Positions 36,474-46,539 of a stretch of DNA of 64,000 bases are shown in pieces. The stretch spans positions 1,511,345 to 1,575,344 of the forward strand of contig BCIK01000002.1 of NCBI GenBank assembly GCA_039545295.1, written 5' to 3'. Position 1 is the stretch's first letter, and every line of letters starts with the position of its first letter. The translations under genes and the position numbers were made by a program. The stretch is from Udeniomyces pyricola (lineage: Eukaryota; Basidiomycota; Tremellomycetes; Cystofilobasidiales; Mrakiaceae). The notes beneath the pieces are model-generated. The model worked only from the letters and a program-made list of their open reading frames with translations, was not told the origin of the DNA and did no database searches.

Positions 36474-37771
36474 ATGGGTCTAGTCGGTCTTCTCAGATGG
36501 ACTAATGCTCCTGTTCGTTACAATCTTGATCTAACCTCAACCCACCCAAGATACTTGAAATCGCATCTCTCACTCACGCTGACCGTCTCGCTCTCGTCCG
36601 TGACGTTGCTTCTGCCATGCCAGCCAACCGGAGCCCTCGAGATGATTGCTCATGGTCTCATCAATGAGCACCAGGTTCATCCATCGATGCTTCTTGTTTT
36701 GCCAATACAGTTATATCCTCATGGTCGCTGATCTTTGAATCATTCATGCAGGCCGTCCCTCTGAAACAAAAGAACCAAGTCCTTGTCTCGTGCCATCGAG
36801 CCAACTACCCTGCCAACCCTTCCTCGGTCTCAGCCCCGACCGTCAACCAGCCACATAGCGAACGACTTCTCCTCACTGTGTCCTCTCCCAACTCACCCTA
36901 TGTCCATGCTCTGCTCGATGACCCTTCTGTCGGCCGGGTTAGCGTCAATCCCCCTTCTGCACCTGCCAACCCCGAATCCGAGCCGCCCAGCAACCGACGG
37001 CGCAAATTGATGTTTAGTCTCACACCTCCGCACAGTCTGACAAACCTCCTGGCAAGCCTCAAGAGTCCCTTTCTCATCGGAAACCTCAACCAGGTCAACT
37101 CGACAAAGCAAGGGGTTCGTGTCGCGTGCTCACAGGCATTGCGAATCTCCCTCGACTTGACTGAGGTGGCCTCTCTGTATCTGCAACGCTGATGATCGAA
37201 TGGTCCTCTCTCCTTTCTGGCTCCTTCCTAGATTGATATGGGCGGAGGATCAGCAGATCGGGCAGGCAAGCCAAAGACCAACAACGTACGCATCGAAGGT
37301 CTTTGCTTTGAACTCCCCTCTGAAATAGCTTCCTTTGACGGCAAACGGGCGTCCGAGTGGAAGATCAGTGTTGGCTATCTTAGCGGAACGAGCGGAAGTT
37401 CTACAAGAGGCATTGTACTCGAGGTTAGTCCAGACGACCAACCTGGTCGTCCGAGATGTCTGCGTCGTGCTTCGATGGCGCCTGGTTCTGCTGATCTCGG
37501 CTGACTGCTCTTGCGCTGGGTTCTTCTTCTCAAGGTCGAACACTTACTCGAGCCGGAAAGCATGACAGCCGAACGACTCAACACATTCATGATATCTCTT
37601 CTACCCCCTCTGCCGGACCTAAAGTACGAGTTGGGCCGGATGGAAGGCGAGTGGGCTTGGTCGGCTATCGGAATCAGTGAGCCGATAGCCGGCACCAGCG
37701 ATGCTGTTGAGTCAGCGAAGAGGGGGTCCTACATGCTGATCAGCATGCTTAGACGTGAGGGAATCATATGA
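36474..37771 (+). CDS. MED20: Probable Mediator complex subunit Med20
   Basis: Exons 36474-36512, 36624-36674, 36752-37114, 37232-37423 and 37535-37771 give 293 residues. It opens with MGLVGLLRWTNAP, a first strand as in Med20/Srb2 proteins, then the helix ALEMIAHGLINEHQ. After a linker rich in Pro and Ser come SEWKISVGYL and STRGIVLEVEHLLEPES, which parallel the Med20 core where a strand-rich half follows a G-R-G-hydrophobic-EVE motif. It ends in SYMLISMLRREGII. Med20 pairs with Med18/Med8 in the Mediator head to regulate RNA polymerase II. The identity rests on short similarities recalled from the family, so it is moderate. The donor after exon 3 could instead lie about 50 bases later (GAG followed by gtggcc). 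Confidence 0.6.
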
Positions 37772-38099
37772 ATGTTTCCTCTTCAAATAAACATAAATCA
37801 ACTGGGAGTTTGCTTGCGTTACTTGCCCAAGCCGTTCACCTCAGGCACATTTGCTTTGCGTATCCTTACGCTGACCAGCTTCAAGCATTCGTATCATTCA
37901 AGCCGATGATTCAATTGACATACACATCCCAAACAAAGCTCTTCACCTCTCCCAACCTAACCTGGTCGCCTGCACTGGGTAACTCAACTCCCAACGTTGT
38001 TGTCTCCGGATGTCGACGTGTCGACGGCAAGGTTTGCCGTTCTTGAGTACGCGCGGCTTACTATGAGGTCTTGCACGGATCGGGCGGTACGAAGTTCAG
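37772..38099. other. Short convergent intergenic region
   Basis: This lies between the Med20 and coiled-coil gene stops. No coding or regulatory feature is seen. Confidence 0.5.
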
Positions 38100-39214
38100 C
38101 TATGACAGAATTGAATAAGCCTCTGCTCTGCCTGATGCTGTCGAGAGATTATATAAGCAGAATAGGAAAAGACGCAGAGAGAAAAAGATGCAGAGAAGAA
38201 TATATATGCATACCTTCTTGGATCCTCAGCATCTCCTGGAAAGCTGTTTCGTGTTGCGCATATCTTTTTTTGACCGAGGTAATCTCCTCTTCAGAGAACT
38301 GATCGAGATATGTCTGTGGGGATAGCGTTAGCACGGAGTTGTTGGAACTTCATTGTCTGGCGAGAGACGGGACATCCATCAATCCAAGACGTACACCAAG
38401 TTGCTGCTCCAAGGTGATGAGGTCACCAATCGCTTGATCAACGTTAACCTCTGCCCATTGCACGTCGGAGATGACTTGATCAAAGACCTCTTTCCTGATG
38501 AGTTACATGGGAGAAGGCATGTCCATATGTGAGTATATGCGTGAGTAAGAATCCGTCCGAGCGATCCGGATGGCTGGTGACTAATCTAACCATTTTCTCT
38601 TTTCTTCCTCGCGTACTATCGCAAGTCGCTCGATCTGATAGGGGTGAGGAGCGGATCCAAAGATATACTAAATCAACGCTTGTTACGTTGGCGCACCGGG
38701 AACAGACAAGGGGATGCACGATGGGACTGTACGAGATGTGCAGCGGCGTCCTCTGCCTCTTTCTCGAGTGCCTCGAGTCTCTTCTTTCGCTTGGCATGTA
38801 CGAGAGCTGGGTAAAAAAAAAAAAAAGATGAGTCCCACGGTATGAATTGGACCTTGTCGAAATTTGCAACGAAGAAGAATACCTGCCCTGAACGTCACTC
38901 AGGAGTTCCATTCGTAGTTCGCTGCAGACATGATGTCACGATACGGATCACGTCGAGTATCTATCGAGTTAGTGTACACGTTTCGATTGTGCGTATAGAG
39001 CACAAGGGATAGCGAAGTTTAGCGGAATAGAGGCAAGCTGACTCGCTATCGGACTGAGTGGAGTTCTCGAGAAGAAGAAGTCGACCATATGCCGCGTATC
39101 AGAATTGGGTTCTGAGACTGCAGCTTAGGGGGATAGTATAATTTCATGGCGAACCTGACTCGCTTGACTCGCGGGCTGGGAGGAACGCTTTAGGGAAGAT
39201 CTAGCAGGTGGCAT
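38100..39214 (-). CDS. Small coiled-coil protein, unrecognised
   Basis: A model that holds frame uses exons 39214-39155, 39117-39086 (weakest), 38921-38899, 38806-38733, 38634-38591, 38494-38395, 38313-38214 and 38137-38100, giving about 156 residues. After a Ser/Gln-rich start (PPARSSLKRSSQPASQASQ), nearly the whole chain is a heptad-like helix: HAKRKKRLEALEKEAEDAAA, then IERLAIVREEEKRKW, KEVFDQVISDVQWAEVNVDQ, and TYLDQFSEEEITSVKKRY. It could be a subunit of a small coiled-coil assembly (kinetochore, BLOC-1 or THO types have this look), but I do not recognise it. The main helix exons are well supported by matching donors, acceptors and phase; the second and third exons are tentative. Confidence 0.55.
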
Positions 39215-39730
39215 GTTTGATGAATGACCGAATGGATGAGTGTGAGTGGGTCGGTGCACCAGTGTGTACTACGAAACGGTCGGCTACGAGGCTCGTCGGG
39301 TACGTCGGATATTGGTGGTCTGAAGCGAAAGGCTGTGTTTGATGCGTGACGCGTGACGCGTGACGAGCTCACATGCTAGCTTGACCTCTTCATGATGCAT
39401 GTCGAGCTCTCTCACTACACACAACCACCAACATATTCCCCACCCAGAACAGTCTTCGGCAAGTCTCCTCTTGCCCCCATGTCTCTCATCCATCATGATA
39501 GCGTTTGCGCGATGCTCACTTTGAAACCCGAACCATTCGTCCCATAGCATATAGCACGAACTCTGGCCTTTGCATCGCGTTGGTTCTTTCCCCTTCCCAT
39601 ACGCCCTCCGTCGCCTGCCCGACAAAGATACTCACCATCACGATTTCTTTTCACTGTTTCGCATACTTCACAGCCGACCTTAGACGAATACACCAGCGCT
39701 TCTCCATCAGCTTCTGCTTGTCCGATCACG
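39215..39730. promoter_or_regulatory. Divergent promoter region
   Basis: This lies between the coiled-coil gene and the next plus-strand gene. A GTGACGCGTGACGCGTGACG direct repeat lies at 39345-39364. No other gene is seen. Confidence 0.45.
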
Positions 39731-40377
39731 ATGCGACCCTCTGCTATTCTCGCCTTCCGACCGCCGACGGCCAAGTCCTTGCCCATCCGGCCATCCAACA
39801 TGCTGCCATCGGTCCACGATCTGCCCATCGACCATCTGACCCCTCCCAACAAGCATTACCTCACCTACAAGCGTTCCTATCCCTCAGGACCGCAAGTGCA
39901 CCAAGTTCGACTCAAGTACCCTTACGTCTCTGCTCAGGCGCTTGCCGACTCGATCAGTTACCACTGCGCCGACCTCAAGGGTGCCCAAATCCTTGGCCAG
40001 CTCAAGCAGGCCATGGGTAAGCTCGGATCCGGCAAGTTCTCTAGACCTGTCACGGGTATGCAGATCAAGATCAACGGTGTGACTCACACTGAAACGGTAC
40101 GTCAGCTAATTTCGAAGCTATCTCTGACGCGACCTTTTCTCGTCAACCACGCGTTTGACGCTTCGACTTGTGCGAGCTGTTACATCTCTGGAAGCTGAAC
40201 TGATGCCCTGGTTATATTGATTGATTTGATGTGTTTTAGCTGCGAAAAACGACTATCGCCTTCAACCTTGGCAACATCAACAATGGTCATCGCGAGCACA
40301 AGCAGAGGACGCGAGTGCAGAAGGCAGGAGTCAGGACGGCGCAGGTGAAGCTCTGTGGGATTGCGACCCCTTTCTGA
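39731..40377 (+). CDS. Small, probably mitochondrial, ribosomal-like protein (uS3m-like?)
   Basis: Exons 39731-40096 and 40240-40377 encode 167 residues. The first 20 residues (MRPSAILAFRPPTAKSLPIR) are basic and lack acids, like a mitochondrial presequence. The body contains YPYVSAQALADSISYHC, then PVTGMQIKINGV, LRKTTIAFNLGNINNG and a basic VQKAGVRTAQVKLCG. The order helix, then G-hydrophobic-K-V/I-G strand, then an R-T-T segment and a basic closing strand, is reminiscent of the C-terminal domain of ribosomal protein uS3. In most fungi that protein is encoded in mitochondrial DNA (rps3/VAR1). The similarity is weak and recalled by eye. A basic mitochondrial protein is a fair reading; the uS3m name is a hypothesis. 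Confidence 0.7.
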
Positions 40378-41041
40378 TGTGATGGACCTATTTGATCAAG
40401 ACACATCGCTGCAAGGTTGATTCAAGTCGTTGGAAGTTCATCGTGTGGCGTCGAGCATAAGAGTGGGATCGATTAGCTGTACCGATGGCCGGAGCTAGTG
40501 TCGCTAGTACGGCGAAGCAAGTTGAGGGCCGGCCTAGTTGTACTGAGCGGGGGGGGGGGGGCATACACACGGAAGTGGAGTTTGGACATAATGATTCGCG
40601 AGAATATAGCAGCGTTAGAATCTCGAGAGTGAAGACCTGCTAATTCCAAACACATGACTCTGGACATGCAAAGGAAGATGAGGCCAGCACGTACTAGCTA
40701 GACGTCGACGACTTCGATTTACACTCGATCGTATTGATTGGTATATGCGCATGATTTGCATGGACGGACTCTTCATAAGTGAATATCGTGATGTACATTA
40801 ATGTAAATATGTAAAACGAAAAGAAAAAAAAACGAAAAAAAAACGATTATCTGCAAGCCCGGCCCGTCAGTGGATTTTGTTGTATGTATGTTTCTCACCT
40901 GGCCGTCGACAGTCACCGTATTCAACCCTTCACGACTCTTCGATTAACCCTCCTCCACCCCCATTCGCCTTCTTCCCGTCTCGACAACACTTCACTTCAC
41001 ACTATTCCACCTTACTTGAACTCACCTCACCTCACTCCACT
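40378..41041. other. Intergenic region
   Basis: 3' flank of the small ribosomal-like gene and promoter of the next plus-strand gene. It includes a G run at 40550-40561 and A-rich tracts at 40820-40850. No gene is seen. Confidence 0.5.
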
Positions 41042-43420
41042 ATGCTCCGACGCCAATTGTGCCGGGCCTCCTCGAGAAGGCCATCGCCGCCGGTCCATCC
41101 ATCCATGCCAGTCACCTTGCGCCCATACGCCAACTCTGCGCCGTCTTTATCTTCTGCCTCCGATGCTGGCCCCTTTGCAACTGGCAGTCAACCTGCGAAA
41201 CGTGAATCGATCAACCGGTCGAGATCTCGGGGAGGTGCCCGAAGAGGAAGAGAGGGAAAGCATGGCCAGGGCGGCCGAGCTGTCGACGCTAGTTTCGGCC
41301 TTCTCTCATCCGACACTCCACCTCCCCGTCCGCGACACGCAAAGCCAGCGCGGAAAGAATCAGCAGTACCCGAAATCAGATCAAAAGATAGCTTTAATGA
41401 TTACAACCTTCCACCTCACTTAAGACCGACAGCCGACGGAGCCGTTGATAGGGTCCCCGAACCCGAGCCTGAAATCGACCCAAAGACTTATCGACGTACG
41501 TCATGTGATTATGCCAAATTCTCGAGTCCTTCACGCTAAGATAATGACAAACCTGGACCGTCCACGTAAACTACGTATGGTTTCTTTGCTGCATCAGGTC
41601 TTCAACGTGCGCCACCACCCAAAGCGTTCGCCCCCTCTCCCTTCGCCAAGCCGGGGACTCGCTCATCATTTCAGTCTAGCCACCATGCTTCCTCCGATTA
41701 CCCTTCTTCTCGCCCCTCATCCTCGACCCAACCATTCGCTTCTCACGACCGGCAATCCTCCCAGTCCTCCTCTACCTTCCACCATCCAAAAACCAGACAC
41801 GACTTGGACAGACGATCTTCCTCGGTCGCTTCCAACCCAGGGAATCCTTGGATCGACCCTTCCGAGCGCGCCTCTCCCCGTCCCAGGTCTCGCCGTTCCT
41901 GGGACGAAGAAGACGACGTTTCTGGAGAAGATATTGAGCCGATCACCAGTGGAACGGGCCGTTCTCTCCCGTATTCCGACTGGAGCCATCCTTCGTCCCG
42001 CCGCCAGGCCTCCCCGGACGCGACTTATACGCCTTCGATCGCGTCCAGGTACGCCAGCGTTACCCAGAAGGGCACGGCAAAGCCAGCGAGGTCTCGCAAT
42101 GAGGCTCTGCCATTCGAGGTCCGATTTCCTACAACCGGATTCAGTGAGCCCGAGCATCTACCCTCGCTTCGCAACAGCTGGGAACATATTTTGCCTGCCG
42201 ATGTCCCTTTCCGACCCGAACCGTCATTACCCGACCACGATGAACCGCGCTCTGGATCCTCTCCAACCTCTCACTCATCATCTCACACCTTCAGTCCCAT
42301 TCCTGGGATTGACACCGCTTCCACCGTCGTCCAATCTTCACCAAGGGACCCTGTTTTCCGCGACAGCCGTGCCGCTTCAGATTTCCCGTCTTCCCAACCT
42401 TCACATGAATCCGGATTCCTCCCTTCGAAAACCGCCTCGCACTCTGAACCATCCGATGAGCCAACTGATCCCTTTCTCCAATCTTGGTCGTACGAACCGA
42501 CACATCCCAGCAAGGATGTCTTTCACTCCAACTACGGCTCGTTTGGGGCGACCGAACCTGCCTCTCAACCCGGTCAGGCACCGGCTGCTTGGAAGAATGC
42601 AGCCGTGGACAAGGGGGAAGCACCCGATGAGCTCCTGTCGTTCTTGGAGGCCGACAACCTCTCTGAGGTCGACCAAGCCGAGATTCGCCAGCTTCACGTC
42701 CTCAACCCAACCGTCTACACCGTCGAGCGTCTGTCCAAGGAGTTTGTCGTGCCCGTCGGTCACGTCCGAAGGATTGTCAAGCCGAGCACATACAGGAAGA
42801 AAGATTCGGCTGAAGTCTTGAGAGAGGCAGAAGAGGAAGAGGCCAAGATTCGGGCCATGCTGGGTAAGGAGAAGGAAGAGAGTTTGGTTGGTGATCCGTC
42901 GAGCGAAGAGTTTGCCAGAGTGGGGAGGAAAAAGGCGTTGGGGAACAGCCGAAGGGCCGACCTGAACACGGACAACCCTTTCGAGGGTGGCAACGACGAG
43001 CTCGATGAGTACGAATGGGAAAAGCTCGGAGGTGATGAGGCGTTGACTCGGAAATTGAAACAGTATGCCGATGCTTGCGAGGGGCCCAGACCGGATCAGA
43101 GGACGGACAAGGCGTACCCATCTCCATTGCCAGCGGACCCAAGCTCAGCCAGAGACGACGCTGCTCCTTCATCCTCTTCTCACCTACCGACAGGTCGGGC
43201 TTCACGTGATCCTCCGGCTTCCCTTTCCCGATTCATCCCATCCGCAGGCGAGGCGAGCGTGTACGCCGAGTTGGCTGCTCAGGCTTGGGCAAAGGTCGAA
43301 GGGGGTGCACGACACGAACAGTCTGAGGACGTAAGACAGCCAAGGGGATTGCAAAGGAGACGAAGGAGTTTCTGGGATTCCAAGGATGGAGCCAAGAAGA
43401 ATGGAGCGTTGAGAGGATAG
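41042..43420 (+). CDS. Largely disordered, probably mitochondrial protein with short helical domain
   Basis: Exons 41042-41495 and 41598-43420 encode 758 residues. The N-terminus (MLRRQLCRASSRRPSPPVHP) is Arg/Ser-rich without acids and looks like a mitochondrial presequence. About 450 Ser/Pro-rich residues follow. At roughly residues 500-550 there is an ordered stretch: DELLSFLEADNLSEVDQAEI, then VLNPTVYTVERLSKEFVVPV and GHVRRIVKP. The pattern LS-x-EF-x3-hydrophobic-x3-VRRI is like the helix-turn-helix signature of neugrin/Rrg9-type and Bot1-type mitochondrial proteins that serve mitoribosome assembly or translation. A charged helix and another disordered tail end the protein. The placement in mitochondrial translation is inferred from the presequence and that one motif. 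Confidence 0.78.
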
Positions 43421-43749
43421 AATGTCACCATCTCTCAAGGCAGTCTTTCGACGTAGCAGAAAGAGCGAGAAATGGCCATGCCATCACGTTAACAAGCGGA
43501 GACAGGGAGAAGAATAACAATCGGGACGTAATACAGGATGCGCAACATAGAAAGACAACATAAGGGGTGATACCTAAAGAGAGGAGAAAGGTAGGTATAG
43601 CGAGAGGATTGCAATGAAGAGGGAAGGGTCTATTGGATGGCGACAGGACACGGAAGAAAGGCACACAGCTGAGAGTTGCGAGGGGGCGGAGGGCGGAGAT
43701 GACGGAGTAAAAGGAACTCAGTCAAGTGAATGGACCAGGAGCGAGGCGC
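43421..43749. other. Convergent intergenic region
   Basis: This is 3' flanking sequence of the disordered protein gene and the AMPK beta gene. It is purine-rich on the plus strand, with no gene seen. Confidence 0.5.
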
Positions 43750-46040
43750 CTAAATCTCGAGAGGTTTCCAAAGGATGGTGGAGATGTACTAATCCAACAT
43801 GAAGCAAGAAAGGCAAGTAAGCCATCGAGAATCATGGAAATTTCAGTCGCGTGCGTATCAGAAGAAAAATAAGAAATCAAAGACGTATGTACCTTTCGTT
43901 TGTACCGTGTCGTTGTGCCTACCGCGAGGACACCGTTGCGAATCGCGCTTGCCGTAAGATGATTCAGAACAACGTGATTCGGAATGGGCAGGATCGAGTT
44001 GTCGTCCGGTGTGGCAGTCCCTATAGCGTTGCACGTGATATCCAAAAACGGAAAACGACCATCAAGCCGAGAAGAAAGTATCAGCGTCACGCCTTCGGTG
44101 TTCAGCTTCGAGTCAAGGAAGAATATTGTGCCGGCCACTTACAGCAAGCGGCACTAGCCGTCATGGGCTTTCGTCCCTCTTTCTCGCCCTTCTCACTACC
44201 CACTCCCGCCGTGCCGGCCGTGACGCCAACGAGCCCTCCATCTTTGGGCGGATTGTTGAGAATGACTTTTTGAAGATGTCCTGGCAGAGCTGGTGGGTTG
44301 GGGAGACCCGGAGGATTGGCTAAAGCTGCCGATCCAGGCTGCCGGTTTGCAGGAGGAAGGGTCGCGATATGAGCCATATGAGATTCTTCAAGAGCCTGCG
44401 CAGTGATGAGAGCCTGTGGAATCTCCGTCGTCCAGAGCGAGTCGTCCTCTAAGAACCAAAAGCAAGAACACACAGGCATGGAGGAGTCTCAGTAAAGCAA
44501 CCCAAGACTCAGCCGTAAACTAGAAGGGCCTCGAGACTTACCGGGCAAAACACCTTCAGCTGTGGACCCTCCTCCCCAGTCACCCGCCGATTCTCCCGGC
44601 ATGTTATCAGGTTCGACCTGTGAGATAGGAAAGATGAGAAGTACTACATCAGACGCCGAATAGTTATCGCGCGTCGTCATAAACAAAGTGATGTGCGAAA
44701 ACAGCTGTACCTCGATGTAGTTGACGAGGCTTCCGTCGGCGTCTGTTGCGGTCGCGAGATCATCCGAGCACTTCCAAGATTCGTCGACGATGAACTTCAG
44801 TCGATGAGGGCCCGGAGGAAGGTGCAGAACAAGGGAGAAATCGTGCGTGCTGTGTGATAAAAGGGATGAAAAGCAGGGATGCGATTATCCGAAGCAGTAC
44901 TGTCAGCTTCTTTTTTTTCTCTTCTCGAAGAATTCGGAACCTGTATCAATTGGAATAGCACCTAGCAGAGCAACTGACTGACCTCTTGTTCATCTTGACT
45001 CTCTCCTTCCAATTCTTGGCAAATGTCCCACAGACAAAGACCTCTTTGCCGCCCCCCGTCCAATTGATGATGGTTGGCACGCCACCGGATGAGCCCTCAA
45101 CATCAACCACCTCCTCTTGTCTCTTGGAAAGGTCTTGGTCTTTACTCGTCGGTCCCAAGACAGCTCCTGTACTTGGGGGCAAGGAACTGTGGGTCGAACC
45201 TGGCGAGAGGAGTTGCTCGCCGCGTCCTAGCGGCAAGGAGGACCGAATGTAGTTGTCCTCGTCAGGTCCAGAGAGCGAGGGCTGTTGTCGATGAGACGAA
45301 GGGATCGCGGTTTCCTTGCGAGGCGAAGCTTGGTCGGGATGGATGCGTGCCGTCTTCTTGACGGCAGGCATCGTCGGTCGAGCGGCACGGGTACTAGGGG
45401 GAACGAAGCTGTGAGCGGGGTTGGTCAAGTTGACGGCGCGATTGTCAAGGTCTGATCTGAGCTGAGACGGGGCATCATCCGTGTATGTCATACGTGAGTA
45501 GTCCGGAAGACCTGCAGATGGAGGGCCCCCGCCATAGTTCGGCATGGAGGACGGCGGGATCGGTACGGGGACCGTCATGGAAGACGGGGGGAAATACGGG
45601 TTGTTGGCCGAGGCGGGCGAAGGCGTGGACCCTGGCTGTGTGGATGTCGGGACAGCACGCGTGGAGATAGGTGACAGCGGAGTAGTCAACATAGCGGGAG
45701 CGAGTGGACTAGGTCGCTTGCGACTCGAGAGGGGATTGGCTCGGCCGTTGGGCGACGGAGGGACCTTGATGTTGGCTGGAATCGCGTTGTTGGTGGTGGT
45801 GGTAGCGTTGGGGTTCGCATTGGTGATGACGTTGGCGTTGACCGCCTTGGGCGATGAAGTAGTGGTGAGAGTAGGTATAGCCTTGGTGAAGGTGAGTTTG
45901 TTGAGATCGGGAAGCTCAAGACTCTTGCGACGACGCGAGGTGGGGGAAGCAGAGCGACCTCGGTTGTGATGGGAAGAGGTCGGTTTGGTATCAGGCGGGA
46001 TGGGCGGGTTGGGGTTCGGTGAGGATTGGCCGTTACCCAT
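43750..46040 (-). CDS. GAL83: AMPK/Snf1 kinase complex beta subunit
   Basis: Exons 46040-44983, 44849-44711, 44617-44542, 44448-44143, 44020-43893 and 43788-43750 sum to 581 residues. The start MGNGQSS puts Gly at position 2, a plausible N-myristoylation signal as in other beta subunits. About 300 Ser/Pro/Asn-rich residues follow. The CBM48 glycogen-binding module reads NWTGGGKEVFVCGTFAKNWK, LPPGPHRLKFIVDESWKC and DGSLVNYIEV, with both carbohydrate-contacting Trp positions and the Asn kept. The C-terminal ASC domain, which binds alpha and gamma subunits, includes DSLWTTEIP, LPIPNHVVLNHLTASAI and ends TTRYKRKYISTILWKPLEI over a 13-codon last exon. The beta subunit scaffolds the energy-sensing kinase and directs it in the cell. 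The long N-terminus is the only departure from the family. Confidence 0.95.
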
Positions 46041-46539
46041 GATGGCGATGGCTTGGGGTGATGACTAAGGTGGGGAGTAGACGGATGAGGGAGATGGGCG
46101 TGGTGAAGGCTGGAGGACGAGATGGGCCAAGGGATGGAAGTGTATATGATGTCAAATGGTCGTTGGGACAGCTGGTGGTTTATTGGTGGTTTACTGAAGC
46201 TTCAATCAAGCCTTCACGCTCCCGCACGCTCCTCGGACGACGATTCTGTTAATCACAGGCCGCCGTCGTTGCCTGCATGATCACGACATGATATGATATG
46301 ATAACATGATGACACGATGACACGATAACCTCGTTGTCTCCACCATACATACGGCCAGGTTCTTACTCATGTATATATATATATATATATGTATCACTCA
46401 TCCTTCATTCCGGTCAAATCCACTCATCAGTACATATAGATATGTGTCGTGCGTCATCACTCCTGTGCGCTCATCGACATCAACCAACGAACCTTTTTTT
46501 TATATATACCACAGCTTACAGCTAGCAACATGAACCCAA
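46041..46539. repeat. Intergenic region with short tandem repeats
   Basis: This is the promoter of AMPK beta and 3' flank of DPP III. A degenerate array of ATGATATGATA and GATGACAC words spans about 46278-46328, and a TA dinucleotide run lies at 46372-46391. No gene is seen. Confidence 0.6.

Noticed and set aside
36513..36553. A 41-base intron at the start of the Med20-like gene (acceptor at 36553)
   Set aside because: Using it in frame leads to a stop 38 codons later. The acceptor at 36623 gives a normal-length intron and a sensible helix.
41445..42821. A 458-codon open frame on the plus strand
   Set aside because: It overlaps the 758-residue gene in another frame, has the Pro/Arg/Ser bias of a shadow frame, and has no domain.
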